NCBI GenBank assembly: GCA_938029215.1 | Contig: CALHFG010000022.1 | Span: forward strand, 62,001-126,000 | Direction: 5' to 3' | DNA: 64,000 nucleotides | From: an uncultured Acidimicrobiales bacterium | Lineage (GTDB): Bacteria; Actinomycetota; Acidimicrobiia; Acidimicrobiales; SZUA-35 | Part shown: positions 25,877-35,266 of the stretch, piece after piece | Numbering within the stretch: the stretch's first letter is position 1 | Layout of the letters: the number at the start of each line of letters is the position of its first letter | The notes under the pieces: generated by a model | What the model was told of the DNA's origin: nothing | The model's input: only the letters and a program-made list of their open reading frames with translations | Databases searched by the model: none | Program-made: the position numbers and the translations under genes

Positions 25877-27874
25877 CTAGTGCCCAGGGGCGAACTGGCT
25901 GCAGATCATGGCCGAGCCATAGAGCTCGTCCTGCCGCAGCGAATGATGTTCATACGGGGTCTTCAGAACCTCGCGATAGAGGTCAGCCGAGTGAGCATCG
26001 TTGGTGAAGAACGTTTTGTTGTCCACGATTCCGAACGGGATGAGGTTGCAGCTGCGATGACGCAGGTAGTTGTGCATTCCTTCGCCGACACCGGGCCACA
26101 TCGTATTAAAGGCATCATCGAGAATGACGATCCCTCCCTTGGTCAACGTGCGTTCTGCCACCCATAAATCGTTCGTGGTAATCGCAGCCGTATGGCCACC
26201 GTCAACACTGAACAGACGCACCCGACCACCAACGAGGCCCTGAACGTCGGCTGGCTGAAGCCTCATCGAGTTTCGGGTTTCGAGGAGAACTCGATCCCCA
26301 GGAACTCCTGCGTCGATGAGGTTCTTCTCCAGCTGTTCGCGGTCGCCCAGCCCCGACCCGTCGATGTTCTCGTCTTGGTTCTCGAACAGGTCGAACCCGA
26401 CCGCCCGTTCATCGGCCCCGCATAGCAAGGCCAGCAATATGAAGAGCTGTCCATGGTGAATGCCGATCTCGGCCACGTGGCCGCCGTCGGTCTGAGCCTC
26501 GGAAAGTCGCCGAATGGCGTCGATGGGCGCCGGCGCCATCCAGCCGGAGACGGCATTAAACCCGCCGTCGATGTACGCCATGAGTTCGTTGCGGTGTTGA
26601 GGTTCCGATTTTGGGAGCGGCTGTGGAGCCGCCACCGTAGGGTCCGGGCCGCCTGCGGCAATCATGGCAGCCTGTTCGAAGGTGTCGAGTGCCTTGTCCC
26701 AAGTGATTTCGGCCAGCGAGTCTGCACCGCCCTCTGCCAAGCGGTCGCCGAGGTCGGGATCGTTGCATAGTCGGTCGATTGCTTGCGCGATCGCGAACGG
26801 GGTCGGATCGACCACGAGGCCGTTTACTCCGTGGGTGACCAATTCGGTAAGGCCTCCACCGTCAGAGCAGACAATGATTGGACGACGCTGCTGCCAGGCC
26901 TCAAGGACGGTGAGTCCGTAGTCTTCGTCGAGGGCTGGTGCAACGATGCATGCGGCCTCGGCATAGAGACGATTTCGGTCACGCTCGCTCACCGAGCCGT
27001 GAAAACGAACCCGACCGCTGGGCTGGTCAACAACAGGCTTCCATCCCTTGGTGAAGATCCCCATGTTTCGCCAAAGTCGACCGGATTCATCCGCGGTTCC
27101 GAGAGTGTCGAGGATGTCGGGCGCTGCGAACAGTTCGTGGTCGAGGCTCTCAACAAAGGCCGACCGACTTCCCCCGCCTACCAAGTGGCCAGTCGGACGA
27201 TCGCCCCCGCGTTGAGCGGCGGTGAGATGCATTGCAGCAACAAAAAGCTCGGTCCGCTTTGGCCATTCTTGGCGGCTGACACAGACGACGTCGGATCCCG
27301 AGCGGTCGCGACTCTTAGGGGCCGGAAGTCGGGTGACGTTTGGATGGCGGTAGGGCACCGACCCGATGTTCCAGAATCGTTCCAGCCGGCCCGCAATGGT
27401 GTCGGAACCAGCGAGGAAACCTCGGTTGCCATCGATTGCGGCAGCGTCCATCCTCCGTACCGCCTCGGTGGCCACTTTGTGTGCTTGGGCAGAGACGAAC
27501 CCCGCCGCAACGAACTCGTCGGCCAGGTCATAGAACACCCGGTACTGATGGTAGGTCAGGGAAAAGACCCGAGAATGAGGGGCGGCATAGGTAGGTGGTT
27601 GCGTCGAGCAGACAACATCGAAACCCGAGAGGTCGAGACGGCGGGTTGCCTCGAGCAATTCGAGATAGCGGAAGTACTCGTCGTGCCACTCGCGTAGAAC
27701 GGGTGCGATTGGGTAGTCAAAGACCTTGGGCGGTCGTTCGGTCGCGGTGACGGGGACAACGGACACGGTGTGCCCTCGGTCGTTCATTCGGTCGACCAGA
27801 CCTCCGAGAAGAAGCTCAAAGCCACCCGAGACCCCATGGTCTGGCTTGACTATTCCCAGTTTCAAACCGGTCAT
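25877..27874 (-). CDS. GT4 glycosyltransferase fused to a class I methyltransferase
   Basis: A 665-residue two-enzyme chain. Residues 1-415 are a GT-B glycosyltransferase of the GT4 type: GIVKPDHGVSGGFELL at the N-terminus, and the donor-site EDYGLTVLEAWQQRRPIIV region with GGGLTELV near 320-350. Residues 440-665 are a SAM-dependent methyltransferase with AEIGIHHGQLFILL near 466, FSVDGGHT near 554 and VILDDAFNTMWPG near 585. The second half closely matches the free-standing gene at 61751. Its start overlaps the stop of a small coiled-coil gene by four bases. It probably adds and methylates a sugar of a surface glycan. Confidence 0.88.
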   Translation of the reverse strand: MTGLKLGIVKPDHGVSGGFELLLGGLVDRMNDRGHTVSVVPVTATERPPKVFDYPIAPVLREWHDEYFRYLELLEATRRLDLSGFDVVCSTQPPTYAAPHSRVFSLTYHQYRVFYDLADEFVAAGFVSAQAHKVATEAVRRMDAAAIDGNRGFLAGSDTIAGRLERFWNIGSVPYRHPNVTRLPAPKSRDRSGSDVVCVSRQEWPKRTELFVAAMHLTAAQRGGDRPTGHLVGGGSRSAFVESLDHELFAAPDILDTLGTADESGRLWRNMGIFTKGWKPVVDQPSGRVRFHGSVSERDRNRLYAEAACIVAPALDEDYGLTVLEAWQQRRPIIVCSDGGGLTELVTHGVNGLVVDPTPFAIAQAIDRLCNDPDLGDRLAEGGADSLAEITWDKALDTFEQAAMIAAGGPDPTVAAPQPLPKSEPQHRNELMAYIDGGFNAVSGWMAPAPIDAIRRLSEAQTDGGHVAEIGIHHGQLFILLALLCGADERAVGFDLFENQDENIDGSGLGDREQLEKNLIDAGVPGDRVLLETRNSMRLQPADVQGLVGGRVRLFSVDGGHTAAITTNDLWVAERTLTKGGIVILDDAFNTMWPGVGEGMHNYLRHRSCNLIPFGIVDNKTFFTNDAHSADLYREVLKTPYEHHSLRQDELYGSAMICSQFAPGH

Positions 27875-28251
27875 GGTGTTTCGCCGCTGCGGCGTAGAGC
27901 CAGGAGTCGGTCGACTTGCGCCTTTAGCTCGGCGATCTCGGCATCGTGGCGCCGCGTGCGTTGGTCCATGTCACCGAGAAGCTCGACTAGCTCTCGGTTG
28001 AGTCGTCGTTGGTCGGCCGGGTTAAGCGCGAGGCGTCGAGCGATTTGTCCGGCGCGATTTCGGGCCGTTTCGGCTGGGTGACTTTCGATCGAAAGCGTGT
28101 GGGAGTTCGCTCGTACAGATGCCAGGGTTGCCTCGACTCGGCGGTCGAGTTCGCGCGGGTGTTCAAAGCCCCGCATGTCGTTTTGGGCGCGAGCCGATGT
28201 CTCTGCGACGACGGCGGCGAAATCAGTCTGGTCAACCTCCACGGACAGCAA
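27871..28251 (-). CDS. Small coiled-coil protein coupled to glycosyltransferase
   Basis: A 126-residue soluble protein with no recognised family. The C-terminal half (about 75-122) is a strong coiled coil, RRLNRELVELLGDMDQRTRR followed by AEIAELKAQVDRLLALRR. The frame starts TTG 28251; GTG 28242, eight bases after TACGGT, is an alternative. The stop overlaps the ATG of the glycosyltransferase-methyltransferase fusion by four bases, so the proteins are made in step and may form a complex. Confidence 0.7.
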   Translation of the reverse strand: MLSVEVDQTDFAAVVAETSARAQNDMRGFEHPRELDRRVEATLASVRANSHTLSIESHPAETARNRAGQIARRLALNPADQRRLNRELVELLGDMDQRTRRHDAEIAELKAQVDRLLALRRSGETP

Positions 28252-28275
28252 CCGTAGTGAATCGGTACGCTAGAA

Positions 28276-29070
28276 ATGGTGACGCCTCCAGAGGTTGCCC
28301 TCGATGCCGCAACTCAGATCATCGCCAACGCCAGCCGTGTCACGGTTCTCACCGGTGCGGGAATTTCTACCGATTCAGAAATTCCCGACTATCGGGGCCC
28401 CAATGGGGTGTGGACCAAGAACCCGGGGGCGGAAAAGGCCTCCAACTTGCAGACCTACGTCGCCGATCCTGAGGTTCGCAAAGCGGCCTGGCGGGTAAGG
28501 CTAGATTCACCGATCTGGGACGCCCGACCCAACGTGGGCCACCACAGCCTGCTGCGGCTCGAGCATGACGAGAAGTTGGAGCTCCTCGTGACCCAAAACG
28601 TCGACGGTCTTCACGCCAAGGCGGGTTCGGATCCCGGTCGCCTCGTGGAGATACACGGTTCGGTTCGCCACGTTGTGTGCTTGGGCTGTGACTATTCCGA
28701 CCCCATGCAGGTAGCTCTCGATCGAGTCCGTGCCGGAGAAGAGGACCCTTCCTGTCTCCAGTGCAGCGGAATACTAAAGAGCAGCACGATTAGCTTTGGG
28801 CAGAGCCTGGTGGAAGACGATCTCATTCGAGCCGAGCAGGGAGCGCGTAACTGTGACGTGCTGCTGGCTGTGGGTTCCACGCTGGCGGTTGGTCCCATCA
28901 ACGGAATGGTGCCGGTGGCCAAACAGGCTGGCGCCAGGATTGTGATCCTCAACGGTGGGCCGACAGATATGGACCACTATGCCGACGTCATCGTCAACGC
29001 GTCGATCAGCGATGCGCTGCCCGCGATGGTCGGAATAGCATCTGGTGACGCCATGTTGAACCGTCCATGA
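28276..29070 (+). CDS. cobB: NAD-dependent protein deacylase (sirtuin)
   Basis: A 264-residue sirtuin that removes acyl groups from protein lysines using NAD. GAGISTDSEIPDYRGP (28-42), TQNVDGLHAKAG (107-117) and the catalytic H127 in EIHGS are visible. The four zinc cysteines are C135, C138, C160 and C163. The motif SxxSGIPDFR reads DSEIPDYR, a mild variant. TACGCT lies upstream at 28266; the ATG at 28276 is four bases after it, while GTG 28279 (residue 2) is seven bases after and fits the local leaderless spacing better. It is followed 15 bases later by the rhodanese-ThiF gene. Confidence 0.95.
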   Translation: MVTPPEVALDAATQIIANASRVTVLTGAGISTDSEIPDYRGPNGVWTKNPGAEKASNLQTYVADPEVRKAAWRVRLDSPIWDARPNVGHHSLLRLEHDEKLELLVTQNVDGLHAKAGSDPGRLVEIHGSVRHVVCLGCDYSDPMQVALDRVRAGEEDPSCLQCSGILKSSTISFGQSLVEDDLIRAEQGARNCDVLLAVGSTLAVGPINGMVPVAKQAGARIVILNGGPTDMDHYADVIVNASISDALPAMVGIASGDAMLNRP

Positions 29071-29085
29071 ATCCTGAAGGTACCA

Positions 29086-30183
29086 ATGGCACTGACTGAG
29101 CTTCTCGCACAAGCACGCGAAACCGTTTCCGAAATCGACCCGTCCGAGGCTGCCCGGCTACGGGCCGACGGTGCGATCATGCTTGATGTCCGAGAGCCGA
29201 CTGAAACAGCGCAGGGAGTCATTCCAGAAGGGATTCTCCTACCTCGGGGACTAATCGAGACATCCGTCTCCTCGGCTATTCCGGACCTCACGGCGTCGAT
29301 CGTGGTTACCTGCGCCAGCGGGGTGAGGTCGTTGCTGGCCGCAGCCACAATGCAGAACCTTGGCTACACCAACGTGTCGTCGCTGGCTGGCGGCTTTGCG
29401 CAATGGAAGGCGGCAGGGCATCCCTGGGAGGCGCCCTCAGATTCGAGCGGTCGACTCGATCGATACGCCAAGCATCTCCTCTTGCCTGAGGTCGGCACCC
29501 TCGGCCAGGAGCGACTGCTGGCTTCAAAAATCCTGATCGTTGGAGCCGGCGGCCTCGGTAGTCCTGCAGCGTTGTACCTGGCAGCCGCGGGGGTTGGCAC
29601 GATCGGGCTGGCCGACATGGACACCGTCGATGTGACGAACTTACAGCGCCAAATCATTCACGACTCGCTGCGGGTCGGCTGGCAAAAGGTGGATTCGGCT
29701 CGGCACACGATCGCTGCTCTCAACCCCGATGTCACAGTGGTCACCCACGAGCTTCGAGTTGACGCTTCCAACGCCGCTGCGCTGATCGGCGACTACGACG
29801 TCGTGGTTGATGGTGGTGACAACTTTGATGTTCGATACGCACTGAGTGACGCGTCGGCCGAGACGGGCGTACCCGTGGTGTATGGCTCGGTCTTCCGTTT
29901 TGAGGGGCAGGTGACCGTCTTCGACCCATCGAGGGGATACACCTACCGCGGGTTCATGCCCGAGCCGCCGCCAGCTGCGGTCGCTCCCAATTGTTCCACC
30001 GCCGGTGTGCTCGGCGTGTTGCCCGGGATCGTTGGAACGATCCAGGCCGCCGAAGCGCTCAAGCTGGTTCTCGGTATCGGGCAGTCGCTCGTCGGCCGCA
30101 TGCTGATCATCGACGCACTGGAGATGGATGTCACCGAGCTGGCTCTGCCCGTTTCGGGGAAGTCATCCGTCATGGATTCCTAA
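29086..30183 (+). CDS. Rhodanese-ThiF fusion (MoeB/MoeZ-like adenylyltransferase)
   Basis: A 365-residue E1-like sulfur-activation protein with an N-terminal rhodanese domain (about 15-115, nucleophile C76 in TCASGVRS) and a C-terminal ThiF/MoeB domain. The latter has ATP loop GAGGLGS at 153-159, NLQRQ at 185-189 and catalytic-type C303 in PNCSTAGVLG. The rhodanese precedes the adenylating domain, opposite to the common MoeZ order. Both zinc-binding Cys pairs of MoeB are missing: the CxxC position reads YTYRGF and the C-terminus lacks cysteines. It probably adenylates a ubiquitin-like sulfur carrier for molybdopterin, thiamine or cysteine synthesis; the partner is not in the window. Confidence 0.88.
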   Translation: MALTELLAQARETVSEIDPSEAARLRADGAIMLDVREPTETAQGVIPEGILLPRGLIETSVSSAIPDLTASIVVTCASGVRSLLAAATMQNLGYTNVSSLAGGFAQWKAAGHPWEAPSDSSGRLDRYAKHLLLPEVGTLGQERLLASKILIVGAGGLGSPAALYLAAAGVGTIGLADMDTVDVTNLQRQIIHDSLRVGWQKVDSARHTIAALNPDVTVVTHELRVDASNAAALIGDYDVVVDGGDNFDVRYALSDASAETGVPVVYGSVFRFEGQVTVFDPSRGYTYRGFMPEPPPAAVAPNCSTAGVLGVLPGIVGTIQAAEALKLVLGIGQSLVGRMLIIDALEMDVTELALPVSGKSSVMDS

Positions 30184-30209
30184 GAGCGCGTTTCTCGCGT
30201 ACTGAGCTG

Positions 30210-30262
30210 TCACGGAGTGAGTTTGGGCCGTGAGTTTTGGGCGGTCAGTTTCACGGAGTGAG
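30210..30262 (+). repeat. Two direct copies of TCACGGAGTGAG
   Basis: The 12-base word occurs at 30210-30221 and 30251-30262, 41 bases apart (about four helical turns). A second word, GCGGTCAGT, occurs at 30241 and 30301. They fill the gap before the amidase gene and look like tandem regulator sites. Confidence 0.5.
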
Positions 30263-30449
30263 ACGACTCGACCTCTCTCTGTGCGGGCTCACAACCGAAC
30301 GCGGTCAGTGTTGACACAAGATCGCTACGTGGTCGTCACATCGACGCTGGTCAGGTGACGATTGGGTCCGCGCCCTTGCGAGCGGCCGATGGGTGCTGCT
30401 TAGACTGTCGATTCCTCTAGGCGGGGGAGTGGGGTGCTTGGACATCTCA

Positions 30450-33182
30450 ATGACTGAACCTTTTTCACAGCGAATGATTCCCCTGGCGATGGGGGCGGTC
30501 CTCCTGACTGCGCTCGCGGGGCCGGTGGGTCCCGCTTTGGCGCAGGATGAGCCTTCAGTTTCTGCTGGCTCAGAGGCCACCGAATTCGTTGAAGCAGACG
30601 GGATACGGGTCTCGCAGTCCACTGCGTCGTTTGAACTTCAGAACTTTGTTGATCCAGACATTCTTGCGTTGCTGGCCCAGCCGGTTGCTGCAGATCCGGG
30701 CCAGCATGATCACCGTCACGACTATCAAGCGTTGTTTCAGGGTGGAAGCCTCCCGGTTCTGACCGTTCCGCTTGATGGGGCGTCAGAGATGGTCATCATT
30801 CAGCCTCGAGACGCCCAGGGCCGAGGCGTCGACCACACCCAGCTGGCGCTCCGGTCCAACGACGGAGCCAATTGGAGTCCGTGGACGCTGTTGCATTCCG
30901 ATGGAGAAGAAGGCCCGGACGGTCTACCGGGACAGGAAGGGTCGAGCCCGGCTGCAATCGCGGGTGCCGGATCGATCGGACCTATCTGGGTAGGCGAAGG
31001 TGCGACGGTGGTAGAGGTTGCGCTCCTCGTGGGCGAGGTTGAACACGTCACGACAGAGGCGCTCGATGTTCCTGAGGGGCCCGGCGAAACGTCGTTCGAC
31101 TCCTTTAACGCACAACTCCTCGCCTCGGCGGCCTCCTGGGCGGGGCAGCCCGTTATTCGCTCACGAACTGAATGGGGCAGTCCGGGATTCCAGACCGGCA
31201 CCGCCGGCTGTGAGGACGGTCCTCGATATGCCGAGAGCCTCCGAGCCATGGTGGTGCACCACACCGTCACCACCAACGACTACAGCCAGGATGAGGTCCC
31301 GAAACTCCTGCGGGGAATCCATCGCTTCCACACCGTCAGTCGCGGCTGGTGCGATGTGGCTTACAACTTTCTTGTTGACCGGTTTGGGACCCTCTGGGAG
31401 GGCCGCAGTGGTGGCATCACGCGCCCGGTAATCGGTGGTCATGCGCGTGGCTTCAACTCGAATACCTTCGCGGTCGCATTGCTTGGGCAACACCAAAGCA
31501 ATATCAGCTCGCCGGCACCCGCCCGACCGTCAGCGGCCTCGCTTCAGGCGATCAAGGACCTCGGGGCCTGGAAACTCCGAATGCACGGAGTCGACCCCAA
31601 CGGTCAGACGCTTCTGAAAAACACCGCTTCCGACGGTGTACTCAAGCATCCGCCCGCGCAGTACGTTTCGGTGCCGACCATCCTGGGTCACCGTGACCTT
31701 GGCGTCACTTCGTGCCCGGGCAATTGGACGATGCCGGTGGTTGCCGACATGAAGGCTGAATTCACCCCGCGTGCGCTGGCGGCGCCGATTCCGTATGCAA
31801 CAACCGGGATCACAGGCAACGACTTTGGTCCAAAGATCATGGCGGTAGACACCCGCGGTGGCCTGCGACCCGCTCTTGGTCAAGCCGCACCGGCTTCGGC
31901 GCCCGGTGGCGGGGCTGCGGCTATCGCCGTCGGCGGTACTGCGACGGCTGGATACGTGCTGGCATCCGACGGCACAGTCCGCCCCTATGGCGATGCGCCG
32001 GCGGTTGGGTCAAAGCCCGCTGGAGGGTCTGCCCCGGTCGATCTCGTCGTACGTGACAGCGGCAAGAGTGGCTATGTCATCACTGCCGACGGGCGGCTCC
32101 ACGGATTTGGAGGATCGGTTGCCGATCGAACCTCGCGCGGTGCGGCTGGCGTCGTAGCTGGTGACGTCAATGACGACAAGGTGGGGTACACCGTGTCGGC
32201 CTCGGGTCGACTGTTTCCGGTTCTGAACTCCCCGGCAGCGGCGTTGAAGAACCAGCCGGCTGGCAAGGTGATCGACCTGGTGGTGTGGTCTGGCGGAACC
32301 TCAGGCTACGTGTTGACCGACCGTGGTGAAGTCATCGGATTTGGCGCCGCCACGAGCTTTGGAGACGTGGTTCCGACCACGCCGGTATCGGTGGTTGCCG
32401 GGCCAAACCAAAACGGTGGCTGGGTCCTCGATAGCGAAGGACGCTTTTGGAACTTCGGCGACGAACGTCCGGTAACGACAGCCTCGACCCATGTCGGCTC
32501 TGGGAACGCGGCCGACGCGGTGTTGACCGGGTATGACCTCAGTGCAACCCGCTTTGGCGCATCGAGCGACTTCAAGTACATCAGTGGTGTTCTCAAACGG
32601 TTGAGTCCACAGACTGTGAGTGCGCCTTTTGTCGATCACTGGAACTGGAAGACCGACTTCAACGGAACGATCAGCCTTGGCAATGCGATGGTTCGTCGGC
32701 CCGAGTTCACCGACTCGATCGTGGACGACATGTACCAACGTGCTCTGAACCGGAGTCCCGATCGCGACGGTCGCAACTATTGGACGGGACTGTTAAACAA
32801 CGATCGAATCAGCCTGCGAGATATGGGTGTGTTCTTCTACGGATCCGACGAGCTCTTTAAGCGGTCAGGCACGAGCGGGCGCTATGTCGACGCGTTGTAT
32901 GCCTCGTTGCTCCATCGATCGCCCGATGCCGAAGGACGGGCCTACTGGGCCGGGTTGCTCGACAGTGGTCGCGCCACCCCGGCGGAGGTGACAGGAGGCT
33001 TCTACGACTCAATCGAGAGCCGCCGCGATCGCGTGGACGCGCTGTATAAGCGGATCGGGGGATCCGGTTTGAGCGGTGAGCAACGCGAGCGGTGGGCCAA
33101 CGAACTGCTTGCCTCGGACGACCTCACGCTGGCGGCGGAGATGGTGGCCAGCCCAACGTTCTATCGATACTTGATCAACTAG
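30450..33182 (+). CDS. Secreted PGRP-type N-acetylmuramoyl-L-alanine amidase with DUF4214
   Basis: An exported 910-residue wall hydrolase. The signal peptide runs from the N-terminus to about ALA-QDEP (residue 31). The amidase_2/PGRP domain (about 230-440) carries the zinc ligands: H270 or H271 in VVHHTV, H414 in GHRDLG and C422. Residues about 465-680 hold repeated GYVLxxDGxVxxFG units, probably a propeller. The last 160 residues are DUF4214, with LYQRALNRSPDRDGRNYW-type repeats. Start: ATG 30450; TTG 30438, with GGGGAG nine bases upstream, is an in-frame alternative. It probably remodels peptidoglycan at the surface next to the SpoIID-type gene. Confidence 0.9.
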   Translation: MTEPFSQRMIPLAMGAVLLTALAGPVGPALAQDEPSVSAGSEATEFVEADGIRVSQSTASFELQNFVDPDILALLAQPVAADPGQHDHRHDYQALFQGGSLPVLTVPLDGASEMVIIQPRDAQGRGVDHTQLALRSNDGANWSPWTLLHSDGEEGPDGLPGQEGSSPAAIAGAGSIGPIWVGEGATVVEVALLVGEVEHVTTEALDVPEGPGETSFDSFNAQLLASAASWAGQPVIRSRTEWGSPGFQTGTAGCEDGPRYAESLRAMVVHHTVTTNDYSQDEVPKLLRGIHRFHTVSRGWCDVAYNFLVDRFGTLWEGRSGGITRPVIGGHARGFNSNTFAVALLGQHQSNISSPAPARPSAASLQAIKDLGAWKLRMHGVDPNGQTLLKNTASDGVLKHPPAQYVSVPTILGHRDLGVTSCPGNWTMPVVADMKAEFTPRALAAPIPYATTGITGNDFGPKIMAVDTRGGLRPALGQAAPASAPGGGAAAIAVGGTATAGYVLASDGTVRPYGDAPAVGSKPAGGSAPVDLVVRDSGKSGYVITADGRLHGFGGSVADRTSRGAAGVVAGDVNDDKVGYTVSASGRLFPVLNSPAAALKNQPAGKVIDLVVWSGGTSGYVLTDRGEVIGFGAATSFGDVVPTTPVSVVAGPNQNGGWVLDSEGRFWNFGDERPVTTASTHVGSGNAADAVLTGYDLSATRFGASSDFKYISGVLKRLSPQTVSAPFVDHWNWKTDFNGTISLGNAMVRRPEFTDSIVDDMYQRALNRSPDRDGRNYWTGLLNNDRISLRDMGVFFYGSDELFKRSGTSGRYVDALYASLLHRSPDAEGRAYWAGLLDSGRATPAEVTGGFYDSIESRRDRVDALYKRIGGSGLSGEQRERWANELLASDDLTLAAEMVASPTFYRYLIN

Positions 33183-33183
33183 T

Positions 33184-33204
33184 CACTGGGAAGGGGACCC
33201 AGTG
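33184..33204 (+). terminator. Hairpin after the amidase stop codon
   Basis: CACTGGG (33184-33190) pairs perfectly with CCCAGTG (33198-33204) directly after the stop. No T-run follows, so termination efficiency is uncertain. A second seven-base stem (ACCACAA with TTGTGGT, near 33207-33229) follows. Confidence 0.4.
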
Positions 33205-33294
33205 TGACCACAATGTGACGGTTTGTGGTCAGTCCCTGGTAGCGGGGAAGATTTCTTGCTGTACTCAGACAATCCAAAGGGGGGATGTCTTGAA

Positions 33295-33313
33295 TCGGAC
33301 CGAATAGGTCCGA
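33295..33313 (+). promoter_or_regulatory. Leader hairpin just before the SpoIID-type start codon
   Basis: TCGGACC (33295-33301) pairs perfectly with GGTCCGA (33307-33313) around GAATA, eleven bases before ATG 33324. It is placed to mask or expose the ribosome-binding region. A GGGGGGATG upstream offers only a two-codon open frame. Confidence 0.4.
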
Positions 33314-33323
33314 TGACCTAGGT

Positions 33324-35255
33324 ATGCAATCGACGCAAAGCTCTGCATTTCAAACGAATCGTGGCACCAGTCGGCTTCTCACCGTGGCGTGGCGGATCGT
33401 CGTCGCCACCATGGTGGCTACGTTGCTTGTGCCCTTCCTGTGGGCCGGTACCGCAATCGCGGCACCCAACGACGCGCTCGTCACCATCACCGGTAGAGGA
33501 TGGGGCCACGGTCGTGGCTTGGGCCAATACGGCGCCCTTGGCTACGCCCAGGACCATGGCTGGAACAGTGGTCAGATCCTCGACCATTTCTACCGAGGTA
33601 CCACCGCAGGATCCGTCCCAGCCGACAACATCGTCGATCCTGGTCATCTACGCGTCGACCTCAGCTACAACAAGGGGCGATCCACAACGGTCGGCCTCAC
33701 GAGCGGCAACATCCTCATGCGAGGGCCGGGCAACGAGGATCTGGGTCACATCTCCAACGGTGCGGTTCGGGTGAAGTGGGATGGATCTCAATACATCGTT
33801 TCGTACGCATCATCCTGCGGGGGTCCCTTTACCGTGCTCGGCGGGATCACAGGTCACGACAAGGTTCGTCTAATCGCCGATAGCTCAGCGACGCCGAATA
33901 CTCCTGAAGCACTCCTTCACGTCTGCCGGACCGGAGGGGCTCGCACCTGGTACTCGGGCGAAATAGTGGCACAATATGCCGCCAGCAATCATCGAACGGT
34001 CAACCTCACCACGATCGAGGAATACCTACGCGGAGTTGTTCCAAACGAGTCTCCTGCGAAGTGGCCAGCGGCCGCGTTGGAGGCCCAGGCGGTGTCGGCA
34101 CGCAGCTACGCGATGGCGGGTGACACTCGCCATCAGCCATGGGCCGACACCTGCGAGACGACTCGCTGCCAGGTCTTCTGGGGTCGATTCCACCAGAAAG
34201 CGGGTGGAGCGATCAACCCCACCACCGATCCTCGTACCGACGCTGCCGTGGCAGCTACAACCGGGGAAGTTCGAGTCAACGCCGAGGGTCGAGTCGCTCG
34301 GACCGAGTTTTCCTCCAGCACCGGTGGGTTCACTGCAGGTGGCACCTTCCCCAGCGTTCCTGACGAAGGCGACTCCGTAGCCGACAACCCCAACAAGAGC
34401 TGGACCCAGGTCGTCAACGTCAACGCCTTGGAAAGCAAGTTCGGCAGGGGCAAACTGCTCGACCTCGTAGCGACCGAGCGATCCGGACTCGGTCCCGATG
34501 GTGGCCGAATCACCTTGATCGAGTTTCGGTTCGAAGGTGGCACCGTCACCCAAACCGGCTGGAAAGCCCGCACCACGCTTGGGCTGAAGTCGGACTGGTT
34601 CACGATCGGGAAGATCGAACGTGGCGAGACCGAACAGATCAACAAGTACGTGACGAAACTCTCCCAGGTCTATCTCGGTGAGAACCCAACTGCGGTCCAG
34701 ATCGATGCGTGGACACTCCGCATGACGATCGAAGGAACCCGCACCGGTGTTGCCACCGAGATCGTTCAAAGCGATGCATTCGCAGGCACCATGTTGACCG
34801 ACCTCTACGCCACTGCATTCGGGCGCCAACCCGACGCCGAAGGGGCCGCATACTGGAAGCAGATTCTGCGGAACGGAGCCCGCTTCGACGATATTGGCTC
34901 GCTGTTCTTTGCTTCCGACGAGTACTACCTGGGAGCTGGCGGTACCAACACGCGGTACGTTCAACGGCTGTATCGAGACGTGCTCGGCCGAGAGGCTGAC
35001 GCCGGTGGGTTGGCCTATTGGGTGGACCTTTTGGACAGCGGGGCCCTGGACCGAGTCGATGTGGGCAAGAACTTCTATATGTCACTCGAGTCACGTCGAG
35101 ATCGAACCGTCCGGATGTACACGCGCATCTTCCAATTCGGGCCCTCCCAAAGCTCGATCGACTACTGGTCGGAAAGACTGCTCTCCATCGACGATGTCCA
35201 GTTCGCTGTGGAACTAGGAACATCCGACCGGTTCTACACAATCTCTCAGGGGTAA
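33324..35255 (+). CDS. Secreted SpoIID/LytB domain protein with DUF4214
   Basis: A 643-residue exported protein. A signal peptide or anchor spans about 20-47 (cleavage near IAA-PND). The SpoIID/LytB domain follows, with GRGWGHGRGLGQYGALGYA at 58-75 and EEYLRGVVPNESPAKWP plus LEAQAVSARSYAM later, near residue 233. SpoIID family members are lytic glycan-cleaving enzymes or amidase enhancers. The C-terminal 160 residues hold two DUF4214-like repeats (LYATAFGRQPDAEGAAYW; LYRDVLGREADAGGLAYW). It shares this tail with the upstream amidase, so both are probably docked to the same surface layer. Confidence 0.9.
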   Translation: MQSTQSSAFQTNRGTSRLLTVAWRIVVATMVATLLVPFLWAGTAIAAPNDALVTITGRGWGHGRGLGQYGALGYAQDHGWNSGQILDHFYRGTTAGSVPADNIVDPGHLRVDLSYNKGRSTTVGLTSGNILMRGPGNEDLGHISNGAVRVKWDGSQYIVSYASSCGGPFTVLGGITGHDKVRLIADSSATPNTPEALLHVCRTGGARTWYSGEIVAQYAASNHRTVNLTTIEEYLRGVVPNESPAKWPAAALEAQAVSARSYAMAGDTRHQPWADTCETTRCQVFWGRFHQKAGGAINPTTDPRTDAAVAATTGEVRVNAEGRVARTEFSSSTGGFTAGGTFPSVPDEGDSVADNPNKSWTQVVNVNALESKFGRGKLLDLVATERSGLGPDGGRITLIEFRFEGGTVTQTGWKARTTLGLKSDWFTIGKIERGETEQINKYVTKLSQVYLGENPTAVQIDAWTLRMTIEGTRTGVATEIVQSDAFAGTMLTDLYATAFGRQPDAEGAAYWKQILRNGARFDDIGSLFFASDEYYLGAGGTNTRYVQRLYRDVLGREADAGGLAYWVDLLDSGALDRVDVGKNFYMSLESRRDRTVRMYTRIFQFGPSQSSIDYWSERLLSIDDVQFAVELGTSDRFYTISQG

Positions 35256-35266
35256 CGGACTGAGTT

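Noticed and set aside
26783-27697. 304-codon plus-strand open frame
   Set aside because: Antisense to the glycosyltransferase half of the fusion gene; composition is that of a mirrored coding strand.
30210-30309. Possible CRISPR-like repeat array
   Set aside because: Only two copies of each short word, with unequal spacing and no cas genes nearby.
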